This document shows, in pieces, positions 13,467 to 19,454 of a stretch of DNA of 19,454 bases (position 1 is its first letter; each line of letters begins with the position of its first letter). The translations under genes were made by a program, and so were the position numbers. This DNA comes from Methanomassiliicoccus sp. UBA6 (GTDB lineage Archaea; Thermoplasmatota; Thermoplasmata; Methanomassiliicoccales; Methanomassiliicoccaceae), in NCBI GenBank assembly GCA_002508545.1, contig DAVH01000068.1, positions 15,603 to 35,056 of the forward strand, read 5' to 3'. The notes under the pieces were generated by a model. It searched no databases. It saw only the letters and a list, made by a program, of their open reading frames with translations, and was not told where the DNA came from.

Positions 13467-14831
13467 TTAGGCCTGTTCGACCAGCGGCCTCAGCCATACG
13501 TACCTTGTCTCGCCCCCGATGTTGAACGACAGCAGGGTCACCTCATCTCCCTGTTCGAGGTCCACGGTGATGTTCAGGCTCTGATTGTCACCGCCTGCCT
13601 GCGGGCTCACGCTCATCGAGCCGTTCCTCAGGGTCCAGACCGTTATCTCGGTCACGTCCGCGACCGTCACGTTGTCCCCGATGGCCATGAGCTCCATCAT
13701 CACCGTCCGGGTCCCGGTAGCGTTGGACGTCGCGTTGGCGGTGGCGTTGGCGGCACCGCTGCCTGTCCCGTTCCCGGCATCGGTGCTGTTGGCGGCGGAC
13801 TCACTGGTCGCGTTGCCTCCCGCGGTCCCATTGTCGTCCGTCATGTTGGCCGATTGCCGGATCGCCTTCAGCGCCAGCGTCGGGGTCGCATTACCTATCT
13901 CCATCACGTCGACCTGGATCTGGGAAAGGTACTGGCTCTGGTTGGGCCAGAAGTAGATGGTCCCGTTCGTGGTCATGTTGTCCGCTATCCTGAACCCGAC
14001 CAGGAACGGCACCGTGGTATTGCTCTTCAACTGCATGGGGACGTTGTTCGCCAGCATATCCCCTTGAGCCCAGGTCCCGTTGCCCACATCGAGCCAGAAC
14101 TGGCTGGCCGTTAGGTTGAAGTCCGTGGTGTTCAGGTTCGTGGCGGTGATCAACGCGAGGATCACGCTGCCGTTGGTGCTCTCGTTGAACATCAGCGGCA
14201 TCGGAGCGTACCCACCCCTGGAGATGTTCCAGGCAGCAAGGCCCTGGAAGGTCAGGTTCCTAACCTCGGTGGTGTTCCCCTGGGGTCCACTGCTCAGCAC
14301 CATGCCCGGTATGTCGACGTCCGTGCCCAGGAAGGTCCCGTTCACGGAGAAGCTGATCGAGCCGTTGCTGTAGTTGACCGCCTGGACGTTCGTACCGTTG
14401 GTCATGAAGCCGATGACCGGGAAGGCCGTGGAGTTAGGCTCTACGGTCATGCTCAAGTTGCCGATCGCCCGGGAGCTGTTGCCGTCGGCCAGCATGGCGA
14501 CGAACCCTGATGCGTTCAGCGTCAGGTTGCTCTCCATGTTGTTGGTCACGGCGACCTTCGTCACGAAGTCAGGAGCGCCTGAATCGTTGAGGGTTGCGTT
14601 GAACTCCGCCGCGAGATCTGCGAACGGGGAAGCGATCGAGCGGTTTAACGTTGCTGAGTTGACCTCGGTGGCGACAACAGCGCCAGTTGGCATGTCGCTC
14701 GATCCGTCTCTGTCCGTATTAGCGGTGTTCAGCAGGCTGGGGTTCGTCAATATGACGCCCGCCGAGGCCGCTACGATCACTACGCCGATCACTGCGGCCA
14801 GTATCGCGTTCCGTTTTTTCATTTCCATCAT
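13467..14831 (-). CDS. Membrane-anchored surface protein extremely rich in N-glycosylation sequons (454 aa)
   Basis: After MMEMKKRN there is one hydrophobic segment (ILAAVIGVVIVAASAGVIL), a signal anchor or uncleaved signal that would place the rest outside the cell. I count at least 35 N-x-S/T sequons spread over the whole ectodomain. They include a low-complexity stretch at plus-strand 13720-13830 made of N-A-T, N-G-T and S-A-A units, which looks like a stalk or linker. The rest is predicted beta-rich. The C-terminus (YVWLRPLVEQA) has no second anchor. No enzymatic motif is seen. A surface or S-layer-associated glycoprotein is inferred. ATG 14831 is chosen because AGGAA lies just upstream and lysines then precede the hydrophobic segment. 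ATG 14822 is also possible, and the GTG at 14861 is less likely. The minus-strand TATA is at 14901-14906. Confidence 0.82.
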   Translation of the reverse strand: MMEMKKRNAILAAVIGVVIVAASAGVILTNPSLLNTANTDRDGSSDMPTGAVVATEVNSATLNRSIASPFADLAAEFNATLNDSGAPDFVTKVAVTNNMESNLTLNASGFVAMLADGNSSRAIGNLSMTVEPNSTAFPVIGFMTNGTNVQAVNYSNGSISFSVNGTFLGTDVDIPGMVLSSGPQGNTTEVRNLTFQGLAAWNISRGGYAPMPLMFNESTNGSVILALITATNLNTTDFNLTASQFWLDVGNGTWAQGDMLANNVPMQLKSNTTVPFLVGFRIADNMTTNGTIYFWPNQSQYLSQIQVDVMEIGNATPTLALKAIRQSANMTDDNGTAGGNATSESAANSTDAGNGTGSGAANATANATSNATGTRTVMMELMAIGDNVTVADVTEITVWTLRNGSMSVSPQAGGDNQSLNITVDLEQGDEVTLLSFNIGGETRYVWLRPLVEQA

Positions 14832-14900
14832 CCCTCGTTCCTGAAGGCTTTCGATGGCCACCGTCCTGCGGCGGCTTGGGCAACGTTCGGCACCGTTGGG

Positions 14901-14906
14901 ATATAA
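14901..14906 (-). promoter_or_regulatory. TATA box of the sequon-rich protein gene
   Basis: On the minus strand the string reads CCTTATATCCC, 70-75 bases before ATG 14831. A GC-rich inverted repeat, CGGCCGC / GCGGCCG (14937-14954), lies about 30 bases further upstream. Confidence 0.45.
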
Positions 14907-14936
14907 GGATTGTCTGCGCCGATGGGGCGAGGAACC

Positions 14937-14954
14937 CGGCCGCCAACGCGGCCG
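14937..14954. repeat. Inverted repeat in the divergent region 14832-15040
   Basis: CGGCCGC / GCGGCCG is a perfect 7-bp repeat with spacer CAAC. A second, 5-bp repeat GGCGG / CCGCC lies at 14987-15001. Both are in the 209-bp gap between two divergent genes, which otherwise holds only promoter-like strings. Confidence 0.35.
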
Positions 14955-15009
14955 AGCAGGCTCGCCGGCCTAGGGAGAGCGGTTTTGGCGGCAGCTCCGC
15001 CGGCAATCG

Positions 15010-15018
15010 TTTTTTAAT
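15010..15018 (+). promoter_or_regulatory. TATA-like element of the 448-aa gene
   Basis: TTTTTTAAT lies 23-31 bases before ATG 15041, the spacing of the other leaderless-type promoters in the window. It supports ATG 15041 over the upstream TTG 14876. Confidence 0.5.
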
Positions 15019-15040
15019 GCTCCTGGCCATATCCGTATGG

Positions 15041-16387
15041 ATGGCGCAGATCTCCCTGAGGAACAGGATCTACGGCCCCTGGGCCGGTTTTGAGCGGGAG
15101 GTCCTGGGCTCATCGGAGCACGCGGGCTGGGTAAAGTTCGTCGGTCGCCGCAAGGCGCAGCTTCGCAAGAGCCCCTTCCTGCCGGCGGACGCAACGAGGG
15201 AGTACATCCTTCCGGACGACCTGGTCATCGACGAGGATGAGCTCGTCGAGCTAGAGGTCAGCGGCAGCGGGTACCTGGTCCGCTCCCTGCCCAAGGGATC
15301 GGTCATCGCCGATGACTACGTGAAGGTGTTCGAGGTGGCGGCGGCCAAGCGGCTCAGCGTGCCTCTCCCCCGGCCCTACCTGGACACCGATGACTTCCTT
15401 GCCCGGGTGATCGTCAACTGGAGGTCTGGGGAGGAAGATCACCTGGACAAGTCCATCGCCCTGCAGCTGCTCTCCTGCCCGCGCACGCCCATGGGGCCCG
15501 GGGGCATCGGCTCGCAGTCCTTCGACCTGTCCGGCGTCCCCAAGGCCCTCGACCGCCTCAAGAGGTCGGTGGACCTCAACCTGCCGCTGGAGTTCAGCCG
15601 CCCCAACCCCCGCTACGAGATGGACTTCCTCTCGTCCCTGGCGGACCTCTCGGCGCTGAGAAAGAAGGTCGTGAGCGGCGAGGTCGAGGAAATATCCTAC
15701 AATTACCTCAAGATGGTGGACCCGTCGCACCACCCCCTCCCCCAGCACGTCCCCACCATCGTGTACAACGCGACCTACCGTCCTTTGGCCACCACCCCGG
15801 ACCCGGACGTCATCGAGTTCCAGCTCTACGGCCTGTGGCTGAGGCCGGTGGTCACCGAGGAGATGATCTCCCGCATCGAGAGCATGCTCGGCTCCATCCT
15901 CGAGGAGTCGGACCCTGCCTACGCCGGGTACAACATCGACTTCGACCAAGACGCCATGGCCAAGATCGCCATGGCCCTGTGCCGCCTGTACCGGCGCGAC
16001 CGCCTGGACGAGGACATGCTCTCCCGCAGCCGAAAGTGGTTCATGGAGCTCTACCGCTTCTTCGCCGACCTCAGGCTGAACTACGTCCGGCCGGGCGGAT
16101 CGTCAAGGGTCTCGACCGACAATTCTCCAGATGACCGGTACTCGCGGCAGGGTCCGCACGACATGGAGGTCCTCAGGGAGATCTACCGGGGGGTCAACGA
16201 GGTCGGCCTGGACTATGTCTCCTTCGCCGGCCTGAAGAAAGCGCTGCGCCGGAAGAAGGTGACCGCCGACGAGATCAGGGATTCGATCACCCGCCTGGTG
16301 CAGAGCGGCGCCATCATCTCCAAGGAGAACGACAACCTGTTCCGTCCGGTCCGGAGGTTCGAGACCAAGCTCCCGGCGAGGGATTGA
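15041..16387 (+). CDS. Protein of unknown function with probable C-terminal winged helix (448 aa)
   Basis: The start ATG 15041 (MAQISLRNRIYGPWAGFERE) is chosen over the frame's earlier TTG 14876. The extra 55 residues are Arg/Ala/Gly-rich spacer translation and would run over the promoter. The N-terminal third is beta-rich and acidic (ILPDDLVIDEDELVELEVSGSGYLVRSLP). The middle has SIALQLLSCPRTPMGPGGIGSQSFDLSG and a helical section. The C-terminal roughly 65 residues (EVLREIYRGVNEVGLDYVSFAGLKKALRRKKVTADEIRDSITRLVQSGAIIS) have the helix-helix-helix-strand pattern of a winged helix, comparable to the tails of MCM proteins. No Walker motifs are present, so an ATPase is unlikely. Some middle strings recall archaeal MCM-like sequences, but I would not name it MCM. 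DNA binding is inference. It ends 12 bases from the convergent zinc-ribbon gene. Confidence 0.78.
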   Translation: MAQISLRNRIYGPWAGFEREVLGSSEHAGWVKFVGRRKAQLRKSPFLPADATREYILPDDLVIDEDELVELEVSGSGYLVRSLPKGSVIADDYVKVFEVAAAKRLSVPLPRPYLDTDDFLARVIVNWRSGEEDHLDKSIALQLLSCPRTPMGPGGIGSQSFDLSGVPKALDRLKRSVDLNLPLEFSRPNPRYEMDFLSSLADLSALRKKVVSGEVEEISYNYLKMVDPSHHPLPQHVPTIVYNATYRPLATTPDPDVIEFQLYGLWLRPVVTEEMISRIESMLGSILEESDPAYAGYNIDFDQDAMAKIAMALCRLYRRDRLDEDMLSRSRKWFMELYRFFADLRLNYVRPGGSSRVSTDNSPDDRYSRQGPHDMEVLREIYRGVNEVGLDYVSFAGLKKALRRKKVTADEIRDSITRLVQSGAIISKENDNLFRPVRRFETKLPARD

Positions 16388-16399
16388 TGGTTCCGTGCT

Positions 16400-16576
16400 C
16401 TATGAGAGAGGATGGTGGCAGGAGTAGCACTCCTTGTCCCCGGCCTTGTTGTCCTCTCCGCAGTGCTTGCAGGGCACCAGGCTCTCCTTGACGGTCACCA
16501 GCTCACGGCTCCCGCACTCCCGGCATATCGTCTGGTGCTCATCGCTCTCGGCAAAGCACTTCATGCACTTTCTCAT
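16400..16576 (-). CDS. Double zinc-ribbon miniprotein (58 aa)
   Basis: This short frame runs from ATG 16576 to a TAG stop. It encodes four C-x2-C knuckles: CMKC (residues 4-7), CREC (18-21), CKHC (36-39) and CYSC (50-53). Two knuckles make one ribbon, so the protein is two zinc ribbons joined by a short strand (ELVTVKESLVP), with little else. Such miniproteins usually bind nucleic acid or serve as small adaptors. The function here is unknown. It starts 28 bases after the stop of the PaaI-like thioesterase on the same strand, so they probably share a transcript. Cys-rich composition and GC-rich third positions make it a convincing gene despite its size. Confidence 0.82.
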   Translation of the reverse strand: MRKCMKCFAESDEHQTICRECGSRELVTVKESLVPCKHCGEDNKAGDKECYSCHHPLS

Positions 16577-16604
16577 GAGCTACCGTTCGGAGGCCGACCC
16601 TATT

Positions 16605-17018
16605 CTACTTTTTCTCGGAGCGGCGCAGCTTGTAGCCGATGCCCTGGAAGATCGCCACGACCTCATCGCCCTGAACGACCTGGACCTCGTACACCGAGGT
16701 GCTCTTGTTCTCCGCCACCTTGCGAGCCTTGGCCACGAGGTCCCCGCGCCCCGGCTTCATGTAGGTGATGGTAGCGTTTATCGCCACCTGGGGGTCCCCG
16801 CGGGAGTTGGCAGCGAGAGCAAAGGCCTGGTCGGCGAGGGAGAATATCGCTCCCCCGTGAGCGGTCCCCAGCGCATTGGTCAATCCGTCGACGGGCATCC
16901 GGACTACGGCCTCGTTCTCCCCGATCGACACGGTCTCCATCCCGAGACGCAGGGCGTAGGGGGCGACCTTCATCGACCCCAGCCTCGCTTCCAGGTCCGC
17001 GGGCAGTTCTTCCTTCAT
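16605..17018 (-). CDS. PaaI-like hotdog-fold thioesterase (137 aa)
   Basis: This is a single hotdog domain with the PaaI-family pattern N48-A-L-G-T-A-H54-G-G-A-I-F-S-L-A-D63-Q-A-F-A-L-A-A-N. D63 would be the catalytic acid and HGG the oxyanion turn. Later strands (AINATITYMKPGRGDLVAKARKV, then YEVQVVQGDEVVAIFQGIGYKL) complete the fold. Known members hydrolyse acyl-CoA esters; the substrate cannot be told from sequence. No signal peptide is seen, so it is cytoplasmic. ATG 17018 gives the normal family length, and the frame further upstream is shadow sequence. TTAATCAT on the minus strand lies 28-35 bases upstream, consistent with a leaderless transcript. It is followed by the zinc-ribbon gene and ends with TAG. 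Confidence 0.92.
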   Translation of the reverse strand: MKEELPADLEARLGSMKVAPYALRLGMETVSIGENEAVVRMPVDGLTNALGTAHGGAIFSLADQAFALAANSRGDPQVAINATITYMKPGRGDLVAKARKVAENKSTSVYEVQVVQGDEVVAIFQGIGYKLRRSEKK

Positions 17019-17045
17019 CGTGATCGGTGGGGAATGCCCCGGTGC

Positions 17046-17053
17046 ATGATTAA
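17046..17053 (-). promoter_or_regulatory. TATA-like element of the thioesterase gene
   Basis: On the minus strand TTAATCAT sits 28-35 bases before ATG 17018 and 22 bases beyond the stop of the preceding minus-strand gene. Confidence 0.4.
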
Positions 17054-17074
17054 CCTGAGGGTCAGCCCGGGACC

Positions 17075-17392
17075 TTACTCTTCCAATGGTCGTCCGGGAT
17101 CGAGGAGCTCGGTCGCCTGCAGCATGTTCATGCACACCCCGATCAGGTCGACCAGGTCCCGGCGGAGCTCCTTGCGCTGGAGAGAGGTGAGAGCCAGAGC
17201 GGCCCCCTGGAGGCGGATCTTGGCCAGGGTCTGGTCCAGCTTCTCCTCCCGCTCCTTCAGCCGGGCCTTCAGGTGGTGGACGTCCATCACCTGGTCCCCG
17301 CTGTACCAATCGTCCCCGGCCTCCAGGGAGTTCTCCAGCAGTAGGGCGAGGTCCACTATGCACTCGCGCGGCGGGCGCAGTTCGTCCTGCAT
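17075..17392 (-). CDS. Small all-helical hypothetical protein (105 aa)
   Basis: The frame runs from ATG 17392 to TAA with regular codon bias. It is predicted as long amphipathic helices: ECIVDLALLLENSLEA, MDVHHLKARLKEREEKLDQTLAKIRLQGAAL, and LQRKELRRDLVDLIGVCMNMLQATELL. The middle helix has heptad-like spacing, suggesting a helical hairpin or coiled-coil dimer. No signal peptide, membrane segment or metal site is seen. I recognise no family. It lies 56 bases upstream of the thioesterase start on the same strand and may be co-transcribed, although the thioesterase has its own TATA-like string. GGAG lies about 10 bases before the ATG. Confidence 0.72.
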   Translation of the reverse strand: MQDELRPPRECIVDLALLLENSLEAGDDWYSGDQVMDVHHLKARLKEREEKLDQTLAKIRLQGAALALTSLQRKELRRDLVDLIGVCMNMLQATELLDPGRPLEE

Positions 17393-17587
17393 GAGGATTA
17401 CTCCGCGGAGGGGCGGATATCCTTTTCGCTGGCCGCCCCGAGTTCCATGAGGATCTTCATGGTGGAAGGATGATCGACATGGATAACATTCGCTAATGCG
17501 GGATGGAAAATGGAAGGTGAAAGGGACTGCCGCCCGATCGCACCTGGACGGTCAAGCAGGTCGGTGGGATCTTGTTCCGCGTTCTGC

Positions 17588-17806
17588 TCAGGGGAACTCG
17601 ATCTCTTCCTGCTCATCGGCCCCGACGTCGACCCGCTGGATGTTGTTGTGCTGATCGATGTACTTCAGCCTTATGCGGTCGTTGGGGAGCTTGATGACCC
17701 GGAGGTCGCGGATGGGGGAGTCGATGAAGCCGAGGAACCCGGTCATGTCCTGGCGGCCCTCGTAGCTCTTGACATGGGCGTATATCTCGGAGCGCTTGAT
17801 CTTCAT
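17588..17806 (-). CDS. Small beta-rich hypothetical protein (72 aa)
   Basis: This compact frame runs from ATG 17806 to TGA: a basic N-terminus (MKIKRSEIYAHVKSYEG), alternating strand-like segments (MTGFLGFIDSPI, LRVIKLPNDRIRLKYIDQ, NIQRVDVGAD) and an acidic tail. The layout resembles a small single barrel or SH3-like fold, but I recognise no family. It is divergent from the toroid protein across 102 bases. The 195-base gap downstream (17393-17587) holds no gene I would defend, only an AT-rich patch near 17480 and a weak overlapping frame. Confidence 0.7.
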   Translation of the reverse strand: MKIKRSEIYAHVKSYEGRQDMTGFLGFIDSPIRDLRVIKLPNDRIRLKYIDQHNNIQRVDVGADEQEEIEFP

Positions 17807-17908
17807 GTATTATCGGCCATCCATCAGAAAAAGCGCAGATATGTCCTTTTCGGTCCTTTCGAGCCCCTTCGCCGGGAGCTTGAATAGCCCGCGGGAGAAT
17901 ACCTCCCC

Positions 17909-18844
17909 GTGAGCGATTGGAAGGAGCGCCTGAACGGCGACCCCACCGACTGGCTGCTGGACGGCGGCGACCCATCGGTGCGCTACCTGACCCTGGTCGA
18001 CCTCCTGGACGTAAAAAGGGAGAGCGGAGAGGCCCTGGACGCGCTGGACGAGGTCATGGAGAGCGGCCCGGTGGAGAAGCTCCTGCGGTCCCAGCAGCCC
18101 GGCGGCCACTGGGGCAGGGAGGAGGACTTCTACAACCGCTCGAAGTACCGGGGCACGGTGTGGAACGTCAGTCTCCTGGCGGAGATGGGGGCCGATCCCC
18201 GGGACGAGAGGGTGAAGCGCGCGGGCGAGTTCGTCCTGCGCTGGTCGCAGGGGAGCGGGGGAGGCTTCGGCCACAACGGCACCCCGGCCGGCGGGAAGGG
18301 GTTAGCGCTCTCCTGCCTGAGCGGGAACATGGTATGGGCCCTTTCCCGATTGGGGTTCAGCGATGATCCGAGGACCGCCAAGGCCAGGGAGCGGCTGGTT
18401 GCGCTCGTCCACGGCGATGGGACGGGGTTCAGCAGGGGAAGGTGCGTCCCCTGCCGCAGCGGGGCGGTGAAGGTTCTGAAGGCGCTGCACGAGCACGTCG
18501 GCTCGGAAGACGAGGCCGCGGCCGTCTCCGAGCTTCGGGAGAGAGTAGCGTTGGAATGCCTTCAGGGAAGGGGGCCGAGGCCGGAGTGGTACGACGTGTG
18601 GTTCCCTCTATTCTGGAACACCGATCTCGTGGAGATCATCGATCTTCTGGGGCTCACCGGCGGCCTCATCCCCGAGGCCGGACGGGCGCTGGAGCTCATC
18701 CTCTCGAAGCAGGATGAAAAGGGAAGGTGGGCTCTGGAAAGGAGCTTCCGGGGACGGTGCCTCGTCAGCTTCGATCCGCCCGGGAGACCGTCGCGGTGGG
18801 CCACCCTGCGGGCGCTCAGGATGCTGAAGCACGTCGCACCATAA
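17909..18844 (+). CDS. Alpha/alpha-toroid protein, prenyltransferase/squalene-cyclase-like (311 aa)
   Basis: The opening DWLLDGGDPSVRYLTLVDLL and later repeats (VEKLLRSQQPGGHWG, VRYRGTVWNVSLLAEMG-type and ILSKQDEKGRWALE) match the repeat architecture of terpenoid-cyclase/prenyltransferase toroids: helical pairs with Q-x-x-G-x-W turns. Many database relatives carry vague labels such as prenyltransferase. I see no DxDD cyclase motif or clear catalytic zinc site, so the activity is open. The protein is soluble, with no signal peptide. GTG 17909 gives MSDWKERL. TTGAATAG lies 22-29 bases upstream, and a small GGGAG / CTCCC repeat (17893-17907) precedes the start. The stop codon lies inside an inverted repeat leading into the ABC-F gene, 35 bases before its ATG. 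Confidence 0.82.
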   Translation: MSDWKERLNGDPTDWLLDGGDPSVRYLTLVDLLDVKRESGEALDALDEVMESGPVEKLLRSQQPGGHWGREEDFYNRSKYRGTVWNVSLLAEMGADPRDERVKRAGEFVLRWSQGSGGGFGHNGTPAGGKGLALSCLSGNMVWALSRLGFSDDPRTAKARERLVALVHGDGTGFSRGRCVPCRSGAVKVLKALHEHVGSEDEAAAVSELRERVALECLQGRGPRPEWYDVWFPLFWNTDLVEIIDLLGLTGGLIPEAGRALELILSKQDEKGRWALERSFRGRCLVSFDPPGRPSRWATLRALRMLKHVAP

Positions 18845-18858
18845 GCAAAGCTTATGGT
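18838..18858. promoter_or_regulatory. Perfect 9-bp inverted repeat at the toroid/ABC-F junction
   Basis: ACCATAAGC and GCTTATGGT are perfect complements around a three-base spacer AAA. The repeat covers the stop codon of the upstream gene and the CTTATGG TATA-like string 25-30 bases before ATG 18880. It could be an operator overlapping the promoter or a hairpin at the transcript end. Confidence 0.5.
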
Positions 18859-18879
18859 CAGGTGGCCTTATCGAGTGGC

Positions 18880-19454
18880 ATGCTCGTCCGTCTGGAAGGC
18901 GTGTCCAAGGCCTTCGGTCCCAAGGACCTCATCAAGAACGCCTCCATGCAGATCAACGACAACGACCGCATCGCCCTGGTGGGACCGAACGGGGCCGGGA
19001 AGACGACCCTGCTGAAGATGATCACCGGCGAGGTCAGGCCGGACAGCGGGGAGCTCTCGATCAAGACCAACAAGATCGTCTACCTCTCCCAGTTCCCCGT
19101 TTTCGATGACAGCACCACGGTCAACGAGACCCTGGCCTCGGCGCACCTCACCGAGGAGCAGAAGCGCATGGAAGAGCTTGAGGCGATCATGGCCTCCGGC
19201 GAGCTCCCCCGCGGGATGGACTGGAACGACATATCATTGGAGTACGCGCGGCTGCAGGAGGAGGCCGGGACGCGCAATATGAGCGATGCCGAGCGGGCGC
19301 TGGAGCACCTCAGGACCTTCGGCATCGAGGACAAGGTCTCCGGCAAGGTCGCCGAGCTCAGCGGGGGCGAGCGCACCAAGGTCATGCTGGCCAAGGTGCT
19401 CGCGCAGGCGGAGAAGGCGGACCTCCTGATATTGGACGAGCCGACGAACCACCT
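18880..19454 (+). CDS. ABC-F family ATPase (3' truncated by window end)
   Basis: The first 191 codons are present. They hold one ATP-binding domain: Walker A GPNGAGKT at residues 35-42, signature LSGGERTKV at about 160-168, and Walker B LLILDEPTNH at 182-191. VYLSQFPVF is the Q-loop region. The inserted arm between them (about residues 90-140, helical, rich in E and M) and the ending DEPTNHL are typical of ABC-F proteins, which have two such domains, no membrane part, and act on ribosomes or in translation control. The start ATG 18880 matches the family N-terminus (LVRLEGVSKAFG). The second ATPase domain must lie beyond the window. The ABC-F subtype cannot be decided. Confidence 0.92.
   Translation, partial: MLVRLEGVSKAFGPKDLIKNASMQINDNDRIALVGPNGAGKTTLLKMITGEVRPDSGELSIKTNKIVYLSQFPVFDDSTTVNETLASAHLTEEQKRMEELEAIMASGELPRGMDWNDISLEYARLQEEAGTRNMSDAERALEHLRTFGIEDKVSGKVAELSGGERTKVMLAKVLAQAEKADLLILDEPTNH

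Noticed and set aside
13720..13830. Repeat-like DNA as a CRISPR or satellite
   Set aside because: The repetition is in-frame codons for N-A-T and N-G-T in a coding region, with no spacer structure.
14876..15040. N-terminal extension of the 448-aa protein from TTG 14876
   Set aside because: Low-complexity Arg/Ala/Gly translation running through a TATA-like element and GC-rich repeats; ATG 15041 fits a leaderless start.
17398..17616. 72-residue minus-strand frame
   Set aside because: Weak codon bias, overlaps the end of a better small gene, no recognisable pattern; at most its last 20 codons look coding.

Overview
The window looks like a chromosomal segment of a high-G+C euryarchaeon. Starts are preceded by archaeal TATA-like boxes, often 24-32 bases upstream as in leaderless mRNAs, or by GGTGA/GGAG ribosome-binding sites. 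GTG and TTG starts are common. The surface proteins are of archaeal type (PQQ-propeller/PKD protein, sequon-rich membrane-anchored protein), and the sensor kinase has an N-terminal receiver. A Thermoplasmata lineage such as Methanomassiliicoccales is my best guess from overall character. No marker gene here proves it, and frequent TAG stops argue against strong pyrrolysine recoding. I see no rRNA, tRNA, CRISPR array, insertion sequence or phage gene.

Layout. 1-1526 is the 3' part of a surface PQQ/PKD protein. 1759-2865 holds a secreted protein and a small protein of unknown function, each followed by a hairpin/T-run terminator. 3068-5152 (minus) holds a protein with zinc-finger modules at both ends and two stand-alone CheY/Rcp1-like response regulators, the second preceded by a possible 20-codon upstream ORF. 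5443-7195 carries a two-cluster ferredoxin, a DUF454 membrane protein, a repeat protein resembling NUMOD3/KGG motifs, and a SugE/Gdx exporter divergent from it. 7258-11291 holds an MFS transporter running tail-to-tail into a pepF-DUF1028 operon, overlapping it by 123 bases. 11459-13450 is a REC-GAF-PAS histidine kinase. 13467-14831 (minus) encodes a protein with at least 35 N-glycosylation sequons. 15041-16387 is a protein of unknown function with a probable winged-helix C-terminus. 16400-17806 (minus) holds a double zinc-ribbon miniprotein, a PaaI-like thioesterase and two small hypotheticals. 17909-18844 is an alpha/alpha-toroid (prenyltransferase-like) protein, and 18880 onward is an ABC-F ATPase cut by the window edge.

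How the genes work together. There is no single pathway here. The clearest functional groups are signalling (one hybrid-type kinase plus two orphan receivers that could be its partners, inference only), the pepF-DUF1028 pair for peptide processing, and two exporters (Gdx, MFS). Genes are tightly packed with short convergent gaps (12-16 bases in three cases). Several intergenic gaps hold perfect inverted repeats next to TATA boxes, which are candidate operators. I did not find a convincing new multi-gene system. The most unusual single items are the bookend zinc-finger protein, the motif-only repeat protein with an adjacent operator-like palindrome, and the sequon-dense surface protein.
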